From NCBI RefSeq assembly GCF_004798865.1, contig NW_025335317.1, forward strand, positions 30,469,818 through 30,533,817: a DNA stretch of 64,000 bases, given 5' to 3'. The notes under the pieces were generated by a model. It was given only the letters and a program-made list of their open reading frames with translations, did no database searches and had not been told where the DNA came from. The DNA is from Varanus komodoensis (taxonomy: Eukaryota; Chordata; Lepidosauria; Squamata; Varanidae). Below are positions 24,701 to 36,700 of this stretch, piece after piece. The first letter of the stretch is position 1. Each line of letters starts with the position of its first letter. The translations under genes and the position numbers were made by a program.

Positions 24701-27700
24701 CGGAGCAAAACGGCACCGACCAAGGCCCTTGAGTCTGTGTCCACGTGGTGCCTGGCTGTGGACAACTGTTGAACTGCGACCTGCATTGCCTCCTTGATAA
24801 GGACCTTAGCCAGGTCACCCTGGTGGTCTGGGAGGGTCGAGGCGATGTTGTGGAGGTGCTGCATGATGAAGTACTGGTACCTCGCCAACGTCGTCATGTA
24901 ATTGGAGATCCGTAGCCTCAGGCCTGAAGCAGCGTAGACTCGCCTAGCCAGGGAGTCAATCTTTCGGCCCTCCTTGTCTCATGGTGCCATGTGCCCTCTT
25001 GCCTCTCTGCCCTGGGAGGACTCCACCATGACCAAGTTTGGTTTGGGGTGGCGGAGGAGGAAGGGGATGTCCTCCTCCTGAACCCGGTACATGGATTCGT
25101 ACCTCCTGGACGTCGGTTGAGGGTGAGAGGGCAAGTCCCAGGGCTGCGTCATCGCTTGCCGAAGGGTGGTTATGAGCAGCAGGACGATCAATGTCGACTG
25201 CTTTCCGCGGACGACATCGTAGAACTTGTCCATCGTTGGTCCCGGACGCTGGACGGCGTCGATGTCGAGGGACTGGACAAGCCTGGACATCAGGTCCACG
25301 AAGGAGACATGGGATTCGTCCGGTGACGCAGGACCCTGGGAGGTCACAGCGATGTCTGGGGAAGTTGAATCGACCTCCGAATCGTCGGAGTCGGCACTGT
25401 AGTATGGTGGAGCCGATGACGAAGACTCCGCCGGAGAAAAGGAGCGGCTGCTTCCATCCTGAGGGGATCGCGGAGATGCACGTCTCGGGTCTGAGGGATA
25501 CGGTCAGTTACGGGACGGTGGAGAGGACCGAGCCCTAGGAGCGGGATAATACCCGACAGAGAGCAGATCACCCCAGGTGTGGTAGTAGGGGCGACGCCAT
25601 CCCTCCGAACGTTGCTCCATGGAGCAGCTCCTCTGGCTCCCAGACGAGGACATCTCTACATCCGCCTCTATAGTGGCCACGGGCATGGGTGTAGGCGACC
25701 GAGCCCTAGGGGAAGAGTCCTGAATTTCCCCATCAGAAATCGAGCCTCTTTGGAGAGTTGGAAGAGGCCCAGTGGGGAGGTTGGGCACGCGGCATGGGGA
25801 CCCTTGAGGGGTAACCCGCATCGCCTCCTGAAGCACCGGGTCGGGTGGAGTCAGTACAGTAAGCGCTGCCGGTACTGAGGGGGCCGTCGAATCCGAGTCC
25901 TGGTGATGAGGACGCTCCAAATCCTTCAATTTCTTGGAAGGCTTCGAGACTTTCTCCTTCCTGGCCTTCTTATGGCCTGCCGACTTCTCGGGTTCGGCAT
26001 GCTTACACTTCTCATGCTTCTTCTTGGGAGAAGCAGAGGGAGCCACCGTAGTAGACACAACTTTGTCCGAAGGGCATGAAAGTGGAGCCACTGAAGCGGA
26101 GCCAGGCTTCGGAGAAGAAGGCAGCGGATCAGACTGCATGAGAGCCCGATCCCAAAGGAGCCTCCGGAGGCGGTTCTCACAATTCTTCCTAGCCTGCCTA
26201 GAGAAGGCCAGGCAGTGAGAACATTTATCGGTCCTATGCCCCTCACCCAAGCAGAGGAGGCATAGGTCATGCGGGTCAGTTGGTGACATTTTTGACCCGC
26301 ACTCCGTGCATTTGCGGAAAGCTGCTCGCTGCGCCATCGCAGAAAAAGGAAGAAGAGAGAGATAGTGCAGAGGGTAAGTATATATTTTTGGGGTTTTTTT
26401 TTTTTTTTTTAGATAGATCGAAAGAAGGTAGAATGATAGAGAAAAACTACAGGAACTATACGAAGTAGGGGAATAAGGAGAGAAAACCGGGCTATAAGAA
26501 CTGGAACAATCGAGAAGAAAGGGCTATACGAGTAACAGTCAGAGCGAAAGCTGAAAGCGGCACGAGGCACAGCGAATGGCGGTCGCAAAGACTGAACAAA
26601 ATGGCAGATGCTCCGCTCTTTATAGACCATGGGGGGAGGGGGAGTGGAGCTTCCTGCCAAAAACCGTTAGCTTGCAATCTCTGGCCAAAGGCACTGCGCA
26701 GGCGCAGCACCCATATGTGTGATGCACAGAGGCCATGATGAAGAACTGTGGTTATTTTACAAATGGAGAGGGGTACAGGGGCTGCAGCAAGGCCATACAT
26801 GGCCTCTGTGTTTTCCATCCCTACTAACACACCAAATAATCCACTGCAAGGCCATGGCTGCTCACATGTGCATCAGAGCAGTATGGGATTAACCATTTAA
26901 GAGAAAAAATGTTCAATGTGCATGAAAAGGCCAGAATACAAGGCTTTCTGTTTAGCAGCTTGTCTTGTGGTTCAAGCATTGCCACTATAATAACTTGATT
27001 TATTTAATTTATACTTAATATTTTCTTGATGCATTGATTATATTGTTTTAACTTGCTTATATTAAGTTGACTTGGAAAGGCGATGGTCGTGAAAGAAAGC
27101 TAAATAAAAAACAAGCAAATGGGATTTATATATATATATAACCAAAATATTCTCAAATATTGGAACCATATAACCAAAATATTCTCAAATCAAGATTCTA
27201 TTTATGAATAGTATAACATTCCACAAAAACAAAGAATAGTGTAGCTACCCTTGTCCTAGTTATTTCAAAGACAAATATTCTTTAGACTTTTCAAGGAAGA
27301 ACATGGTAATGTCCTGGCCCTTCCCTAATCACAGTACTTCAGAGGCCTTGAATAAAAAGAAAATAAGCAGCTACCTTGCCTAAGTCAGACCATTGGTCCA
27401 CCCAGACTGGTATTGTCAGAACAGACTAGCAGCAGCTCTTCAAAGCTTCAGACAGGAATTTGTCCTGGCCTTTCCTGGAGATGCTAGGCACTGACTATGT
27501 GACCTCTTGCATGTAAAGAGTGTGTGTTCTGAAAAACAGCCTTCCACCCAAAATGAATACTCTGATGTTGAGAAGCTTTTTGGATTTGAGAAACCAATAC
27601 AATTTTTATTCTACATTATACAGGTTAAGTATACACTGATTCCATACATTCTAAATTAAGATAAAACAAGATACCCGTAGTGCTGTGATTCGAAATGGAT

Positions 27701-30700
27701 CCCGGAGCCTTCCATCTTCATCTTTTAAATTATAACCTTCAGCTCTTTTATCCCTTTCACTGATTTTCCATAATTTAATAGTTTTATCTTTAAAAAGAGA
27801 AGACATTTTTGAAATCAGACAATACCAAACGTGTTGTTAGTATAGTTGACTCATGATGAAATTCTGTTTGCAAATACCCAGCTATGTTTTTCAGCTGGCC
27901 CAGGTCTGTTCTATATACACTTGCTGGGAATTAAGTCCCATTGTACTTAATAGGACTTCTATCTAAGTAAACTTGCAAGTAAACTGCAAGTGTTTTTAAA
28001 ATAGGATGGAGTGTGCTTCCCCAGAGCACACACCACTGAAATTCTGTACTCAGGCAATTCAAATTCTAAACACAATTTATGCAAGTGGAGCAGAGTATTT
28101 CATATCACTTATGCTGTGTAACTCATTTTTAAGTCTTATTATCCTGAACATTCACACATCTGCATATTCTGGCAAAGACTGCTGGTAACGCTATCCAGGC
28201 ATGTATCAAAGCCCTGGGGATGAAACCAATATTGTTCCCCTTAACAGAAAGTAGAAATGATGAACTAGAATGCCACTCACAAAATTAAAAAAAGACCCAG
28301 CTCTTCTGATACATGCAAAAGACATGGAGGAAGAGGAGGAATGTGTTAACACTTTATGCAGGATTTTGATGGAAAACTGCAGAGCAAATTTCTTCCACAA
28401 AACCTATGGCAGAGCCCAGCAATATTTCATTTCTAAGAGGGCTATCTTATCTTCTTCTGGTGGAGGACATTTACTACCACTTGTAAAGGGAATCCTGGAG
28501 GCCAGTTTGCAATTTATTCTGGTCTGGGTATACAGAGAGAAGTGAGGAGCTCTGTAAGACACTGACTTGGTTTATATGAAACAATTGTCTACTAGGCTTA
28601 AATTTACCTACAAGTGCCATTTTTGTGTGGTAAAGCCTTGTTGTGTCATCTGAGCCAGGGCAGCATGTCTTGCTGGAGGGTTGAATGACCCTTAAATAAT
28701 CCTACAATATCCTATGGATTGTTTAGGTTATCATCCAAAGCAGCTACTCTGCCCATTTTTTGGATGACATGACAAGCCATAGCCAGGGAGTTATGCAAAT
28801 TATACCTACTATGCACTGCAGTCACAGTGGCATTTTTTGCCCATGTAAATTGGCTCACTAAGGCCTTACTCTCCACTGAGAGAGCTCTCATTTAGTCCTT
28901 CTCAGCTTATGACATTTGGAAGGGATGAACCACACATTTTGTGCATATTTTATAACCAGAAAGGCCACAGAATCTATTATTTAAAATGGAAGTACTCATT
29001 TTTAGGAAACTGAATGCTCTTCCTGATAGATAGGCTGCACTTTTGTCTTTATTCCCATAGAACGATAGCAGCTATTTCTGTATAACTGATCTAGTGGGCC
29101 ACTAGAATTTATAATTACATCAGAGTGCTTCTAAGAGGGAGAACAATGAGCTTGTGTTTCAGCAGTGCTTGACACAATAGCCCGTACCACTAATATATTT
29201 GCAATTTCAGTAAGCAACTAAGAACCCTTTTCTGCATACAGGTACACCTACAAGATTTTAGCAAAGAGACACATCACAGTTCAGACACTCTTTAATAAAT
29301 AGACTGATAAGAGGACAAAGACTATACCTGAAGAAAATAGGTTATTTTATACTTAAGTTATTTGATAAAACATTTCTTCACTGAGTTTATTATATGGTTA
29401 CTATAGTATAAAATTTTATTTTAAGCCCAAAACATGAATAAACAACATGATTCAGAAACCATCCACTTCTCTGTGGAAGTGAAACTATTCAGCAACAAAG
29501 CACACTTCCAGACTCTCTCCTGAAAAATGACAGCTTAATAAAATATAGTAACAGAACATATAAGAAATGGTAACTTCTATTATGCATACAAGTTAGTTGA
29601 GTTTTCAGGGATTTACTCCTTACTAAAGCAACTTCAAGTATTTCTATGTATCTACTTTAAAGATCCTGAATGTATTAAGAAACATAGAAACATAGAAATA
29701 GAGTGAGTCAGAAGGGACCTCCTGGGCAATCTAGTCTGATCCCCAGCTTTAGGGGGCTCCGCTCATGACAGGCCTACAATATGCATCCCCAGCCTATCCA
29801 TAAACAACCTCACAGATGGGGCTTCAACCACTTCCCGTGGAAGCCCATTCCATACCCTAGTGGTCCTAAACATGAGGAAGTATTTCCTGGCATCCACCTT
29901 GAATCTTCATTCCCTGAGCTCTCCTCCATTGGAACGCACCCTGCCCTCCACCACAGGGGAAAAAAGTTCATGACCAACTTTGGTGTGACACTCCCTCACA
30001 CACCTGTATGATGCTAACAGGTACCCTCTGAGTCTTCTCTTCTCAAGGCTGGAAAGACCCTGCTCCCTCAGACTCTCCTCATATGACTTGCCCTGCAAAC
30101 CAGCCATCATCTTTGTGGCCCTTCACTGCACTGATTCCAACCTTGCTATATCCCTCTTCTGATAAGGGACCCAGAATTGAACACAATACTCCAGTTGTGG
30201 GCACACCAGAATTGTATAGACTGGCAGTAATACCTCTCTCAAACTAGAAGCCACGCTTCTGGCTATGCATCCCAGGCTGGCATTTGCCCTCTTGACCGCC
30301 ACATCACACTGCTGACTCATGTTTAGCCTACAGTTGACCAGCACCCCGAGATCCCTTTCACAACGCTGCTCTTCAGCCACTTGTCCCCTAACCTGTACTT
30401 ATGACACCCATTCCTAAGTCCCAAGTGCAAGACCTTGCACTGGTCCACACTGAATGCTGTCCTGTTGTCCCCCTTTTGGATCTGGAGTACTTGCTCCTCA
30501 GTTGTGGCTACCACTCCCATTTTAGTATCGTCTGTTGTTGAGGAAAAGACTGAACAGGATGGATCCCAGGACAGAACCCTGAGATACCCTGCTTGTCATC
30601 AACCACCATCCCAATAGCTCCCCACTAATAGTTAGCCTCCGCTTTCAGTTCATCAACCATGCCCTAATCCATTAGACAGTACATTGGCATATCCCAAAAC

Positions 30701-33700
30701 TCCTCTATTTCTCAACCAAGATATCATGAAGCACTTTGTCAGAGGTCTTGCTGAAATCCAGGTAAACCACATCCCCTCCATGTAGCCACCTTGAAACCTT
30801 GTCTTAGAATCCCAAGAGGCAGGACCTGTTTTTGTGTGTTGCATGGCTGCCAACCTCCCTTTCCTATATAGAGTTAACTAGGTCTCTCTCTAGTATGAGC
30901 CTTTCCATTGCCTTTCCCAGAACAGACATAAGGCTAACTGGCCTGTAATTCCTTATGTCTACTGCCATTTCTGAAGAATGCGACCACTTACACCACCCTC
31001 CAGGCCTCTGGAACCTCACACATTTTCCACCAGGACTCAAAAATGGAGGCCAGCAGACATGAGGGTACCCCCTCCAACTCTCTAAGTACCCTTGGGTGTA
31101 ACCCATCAGAGCCTGGCGCCTTTGTAATGTCCATTGTCCTGAGGAACTCCTTGACTTCTAGGGGGGTGACTCTAAAACTTGTGCCCCTAAGTCATCAGCC
31201 TCATCCAGTTCCTCATGTGGATTGCCCCTGTCCTGCTTTGGAGAGAACACAGTGGCAAAACAGTCATTTAGCATCAGTGCTGGTTCCTTCACATCAGTCA
31301 CCGAATCCCCTTCCTCATTATTAAGCGGTCCCACTGCCTGTCTCCCCTTCCTCTTGCTATTTACATGTTGAGAGAAGCTCTTTTTGTTGCTCCTGATATT
31401 CTTTGCAAGTCTCAGCTCATAATCAGCCTTAGCCTCGCAAAGAATCTTTCTGCAACAGGCCTCCTCCACCCAGTATACCCTTTTGTTTATTTTCCCCATT
31501 GCCCATTTCCTACAGAGGTTCCTCTTATGTCTAATCCCTCTTACCACATCCTTTCGCATCCATGGTGGACTCTCCTTCACCTCCCCGCCTTACTAACTAG
31601 AGGTATCATCGAGGCTTGCACCTCTAAGACCTCCATTTGGAGTACCATCCACCCCTCCTCAACTCCCTTGTTTTCCAATAACCTATCCCAGGAGACTTTC
31701 CCTAGTCTGGCCTTCAATTGGCCAAAGTTGGCCCTCCTGAAGTCCCAGCTTCCAGTAGTCGACTGGCTACATGTCCCCATTCCCCTGATCTCAAAGCAAA
31801 GGATGGAATGATCACTCGCATCCAGAGCTCCCCTAATCTACACCCCATATATCAGCTCCTCCCTCTTGCTCAAGACCAAGTCAAGGATATTTTCCCTCCT
31901 CGTCGTCTCTTGGACCCTCTGCATGAAAAACCCTCCCTCTTGTATGATATCTAGGAAGCAACGTGATCAGGCTGTTACCGCCGATAGCAACTATGAGAAA
32001 GAGTAGTCAGGAACAATGTCAGTAAGAAATACTTTTGTTTTCCTTTATAACAAAGGCCACATTGTAATGTTCTCTGATGGCAAATAAGGGCCACAGCAAT
32101 TCCCAAACTGATACCGCTACAATTTCCATAGCAATTGGGAAATAGTTATATTAAAATATAATTTAATACCATATTGTCTTTACATTTAAACTAACTATTG
32201 TTTGCAGAGCATGAGAAGTTATGGTTCACAGCAAACCATGGCCTACTAAAAAATCAGTTATAACTAATTACCCTGAGCATACAAGGGCAATCTTAGAGAC
32301 TATGGAACACAAAGACTCAAAACCTTCTTCCAAGCTCGTTTTTGCAGCATAAAATCTTGGCTTGGTGTTCTGTCTAAACTGATCCATTTAGGCAATCCTA
32401 AGGAGAGGACAATTTGGAGAGCACTCATTCTTAGGGTCACCATAAGCCAGAGACAAATTGGCAGCATGCAATAACAACATGCTTACTTAAACATGGCTAC
32501 TCATTAAGCCACATTTAACCCAATGAGACTTAACCTCTGAATAGAAAGATACACTTGCTCTGTTAATTAAAGCTAAATTAGAAATGGGTACATACTATTA
32601 ATAGATCTAGAAGTTAAGTCATTAGCAATAAGTAGAACATCTATTGTACTACACTTTATATATAAAAAGGTCCTTACCATTTGTAGATAATAAGAAGTGA
32701 GCAGCATTCTGTTGTGGTAACCACCTAATTTTATTAATTTTTTCCTCAATTTCTAGACTTTTCAAGTAGTCAAACTCAGGTTCATGACTCTGAAAGGTAC
32801 TGTAAACATTATATTCTCCCCTTGAATGAGGACGGCTTTTATTCTACAAGAAAACAAAGGTATAAATAGAACATTTTTATACTGTGTACATGATAAAGAC
32901 GACGTGTTCAAGAGATTGCTAACAATCAGATCACATGAATTTGAAATATGCCAAATGAATAGTCCCTAAAAGTCCATTTGCATGTTCCAAATTTAGTATT
33001 ACAAACTCATTTACTATGAGGTCATCCATTAAACAAGTATCTTGAATTTATTACAGATCTACCTGCTGTTTCATTTGTAATAATGCTGAGGCACACAAGA
33101 AAGTTCTGTTTCTATGTCAAAGGAGCAAGGGAGAAAGTACTGTGAACACACAAGCATGTACATGCACACATACTGAGAGGCAGAGGCAGAGCGGCGGGGG
33201 GCACAAATTGCCATAGTTTGTGCTACGGCGCATTTGACTGTCACAGAAATGAATTGCTTTCGATTTTTGGTTGCCAGGTATTTCAGCAAAGGACTCAATT
33301 CCTGACTATCTGAGGACACACAGTTTCTTTGAATTACAGTTACAACTACGGAAAGGTAAACATTTATCACTTTTTAACTGTACAAAGAACAGTGGGTTGG
33401 ATACCGACAAGAAAAAGAAAGTAGCAAATTTCAGACGGGGAACTTCACCACACTTATTATCAGAGATCCCAGGAATATAACCAGAAACAATCTGAATGCT
33501 AACCGTGTCCCTGTTTTAGAGTAATAATCCTTCTCCATTGATGCCTAAGTGGCTCAGTTCACATATAACATTTAACTAAAAATCCTGGATTAATCAACCA
33601 GGATATGTAAGAACAATGTGCACCAAACAAGCTAAGTAGGATCCGGATAGGCAGGTTGCTTGCCTGTAACTGTCGTTCTTCAAGTGGTCATCTGTGCATT

Positions 33701-36700
33701 GACGCATATAGGTTTTGTGCCTGCGTAGAGCCTAAAATCAGCTGAGCATTCAATTTTGGGTGGGAGCCCCTCCCCTTCCTGTTCCCAGGAGGCTGTGCGA
33801 AGGGTTCCCACCCATCTCCCAGATCCCATGGAGACCACCAGAAATCTCAAACAAAGGGGAAGGAGAAGATGCCCCCTGCAACCCTTCCAGGCACCAAGTG
33901 TCCACAGGCAAGAAAGATGTTGTTTAGGAAGGATGACAGAAAGTGGGGACAGATAAATGGGTTCTGTTAATGCAGCACAGATGGCCATTTGAAGAACAAC
34001 AGTTACAGGTAAGCACTTGTTTTTCTTCTCCATGGTCTCTGTGCATCATACATATGGGTGACTGGCTAGCTTACCTCATAGAGGACAATGGGAGGTATCA
34101 TTGGAGGACAAAGAAGAGGATAACCCTGCTGAAGGTACAGTCTATTTTCACTCAGATGTCCATTCTGTAGAGCTTGATCAAGGTTGAAGGGGTTGACCAT
34201 GTGGCTGCCCTACGGAGTTATGGAGTAGAACTCCAGCGAGGAGGCCAGTGGAGTGGACCCTGGGTTGTGAGGTGAGCTGGAGGCCAGAGAACTCATGCCA
34301 GGCAGATGGTGCTAGAGTCTCATCTGGATAGTCTCTGCAAGGAAACATGGTTCCCTTTCTTCTGCTCCTCACAGCACACAAAGAGCAAATGGTGGAGTTG
34401 CTTGGTTCTGGACTTATAGAAGGCAAGTGTTCTTCTGACATCCAGTAGGTGCAGGGTGGTCTCTACTGGTGTGGACAGGTTGACAGAGAAGGTGGAGAGT
34501 ATGATATCTTGGTTGAGGTGGGAAGAGGAGGTGAATTTTGGCATAAAGGCTGGGTCCCGACAGAGGGCACCCCTGTCCAAATGGAAGTTGGGGTGTGGGT
34601 GATGAGCTCACCGGTACAGCAGGCCAATGCGATGGCCACCAGGAAGGCTGTCTTCCAGGAAAGGAAGCACACACCGATTGTTGTGAGGGACTCGAATGGC
34701 TTCCTGGTGAATGCCTTTAACATGACTGAGAGGCTCCACACTGGGGTGCAGAGTCAGGTGGAGAGGGCGATGTTGCAAAGTCCTTTCAGGAATTTATGCA
34801 CCAGGGGTAGGTGGATTTCCTCATGGATGGCTTAAGGGCTGCATCCAGTATGGCAGACACCTCGTGTGGTAGGGTCACATTTCCACATGTGATCGAGCAA
34901 TCCTCCAGGCTGTTAGGTTCAGGGTCCTGATGTCCAGATGGAGGACTCAGCCCCTGTCTTGTGAGAGCAAGTTCTGGGAATGGGGGAGGTGAGGACAGAG
35001 ATGGTCCTGTCCCTCTAGATCTTGGAGATCACCCTGGTGGTCAGCACGAAGAATAGGAATACATGGAACAGGCTCCTGGTCCATTTGAAGAAGAAGACAA
35101 CTCCAAGGGAACTGGTCCTGGAGCAGAACTGTGGGCAGGTGGTGTTTTTGAGGATGGTGAAGAGGTCTAACTGATGGCCACTCCCAATGATCATGAAGAT
35201 CCTGCAAGACTATCTTGCTCAGCTCCCACTCATGGGTGTCTAGGTGTGTGCAGCTGAGGGTGTTGGCCATGATATTGTCTTTGCCTGCCATGTGGATCAC
35301 CATACAGATGATGGGTATGGTGATGCACTAATCTCAAATGATGGTGGTGAGATTGGTGAGCAGAACAGAACTTGTTTAGTGATGTAATACATCACTGTGG
35401 TGTTGTCAAAGGCAATTTGCATGTATTGGCCTAAGAGGGTTCCCTTTCAGGGCTTTGACATGAGGCTTTGCATATAGCCAGTGTCTCTAGGAAGTTGATA
35501 TGATGTCGTGCCTTGCGGCAGTCCAATGAGGCAAGTGTGCACAGGGTGCTTCCCAGGCCAAGTTGAAGGCATCTGTGGTAACAGTGATGGAGTGTTCCAG
35601 GGAGAGGAAGCTGATACCTGCTGAGCGGTTGTGTGGGATGGCCCACCAGTAGGCTGTTCCAAACAGGGGTGGGACATTTAGCAGGGTGTCCTGAGGATTG
35701 TTTTCTGAGTGCAAACCACAACCGTAGAGGACTCATTCACAGGCTGGCAAAGGGGACCACTGCCACTGTGGCTGCCATGCATGCAAGAAGCCTCTAGATC
35801 TTGTGGGCCATGTAGTGCTCTGTTGTGCTGATGCTGGCTGCCAGGTTTCTGTGTTCTAGCTCTGGGTTCTGGCAGGAGCGTTTTTGCTGTGATTGAGTTG
35901 AGGCAGGTTCCCAAAACAGGATGAACTGGGAGGGGAAGAGAATAGATCCGTCATAATTTAGGCAGAGTCCTATGGCCTGTAGCAGTTAGCAGATGGTGTG
36001 CATGGTGTGTGGTAACTCAGTTTTGGTTGGGACTTACCAGGAGTCAGTTGTCAAGGTAGCAGAAGACCTGTACTCCCTGGAGCTGTAGATATGTACATAC
36101 CACTGCCATGCATTTTGTGAAGACCCTGGGCACTGTGGAGAGGTCAAATTGGAGGACCAAGAATTTGAAGGTCTCCTCCCCAATAAAGAAGCATAGGAAG
36201 CATCTATGGTTCTGGTGGACTACAATGTGGAAGTATATGTCCCTTAGGTTGGTTGCAGTAGTGAGAGGATTCCTTGCAGGGAAACCATTCTGAATGTTCA
36301 GACTATGATGCCTCTGAGGTCTACGATTGGTTTGAAGCATCTATCCCCCTTCAGTAGAGTAAAGTATCTGAAGTAGAAGCCCGTGGAGTGGTTGCAGTGG
36401 ACCCTTTTGATTGCCCCCTTGGACAGAATAGCATAGACTTCTGACAGGATTGCACTGAGGGGCAGGAAGGTATCAAACTCTAACCTGTAGCCATATTCCA
36501 GTATAGACAAGACCCAGGAATCCATTGTGATTGCTTCCCAGGTGGGGAGGAATCCAGTGAGGTGACCATCAAAGGTGTCATGGGGTGGAGAGAGGGGGGG
36601 CCGCCAGTGGTGGCAGTCAGTGGTGCCACCTGCCTACCTCCTGTCTCTTTAGAGGTTGCCTGAATCTAGGTTGGCTGCTGAGGGAGCACAGGGTTCTGGT

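Larger units (their letters stand above)
21026..26745 (-). mobile_element. DIRS-like tyrosine-recombinase retroelement, nearly full length, broken
   Basis: This element is about 5.7 kb, a usual size for DIRS elements. The ends are inverted: about 21083-21210 against about 26590-26715, with roughly nine differences in 130 bases by eye, so the copy is fairly young. Near the left end, 21361-21450 is an internal complementary region: its first half is the reverse complement of the outer left end and its second half of the outer right end. Parts in reading order (- strand) are a gag-like region (about 26337-24370), reverse transcriptase (about 24370-23660), RNase H (about 23330-23100) and tyrosine recombinase (about 22350-21510). 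It looks broken, with several interruptions (at least four). It lies in a PPP2R2D intron in the same orientation as the gene. Confidence 0.9.

Noticed and set aside
25504-26337. 277-codon frame with a cysteine motif as a host zinc-finger gene
   Set aside because: The same motif recurs at the same relative place in two other DIRS-like copies; it is the gag-like part of the element.
28270-28545. 91-codon + strand frame as a nested gene in the PPP2R2D intron
   Set aside because: No recognisable domain, no promoter or splice support, and a length within chance for this region.
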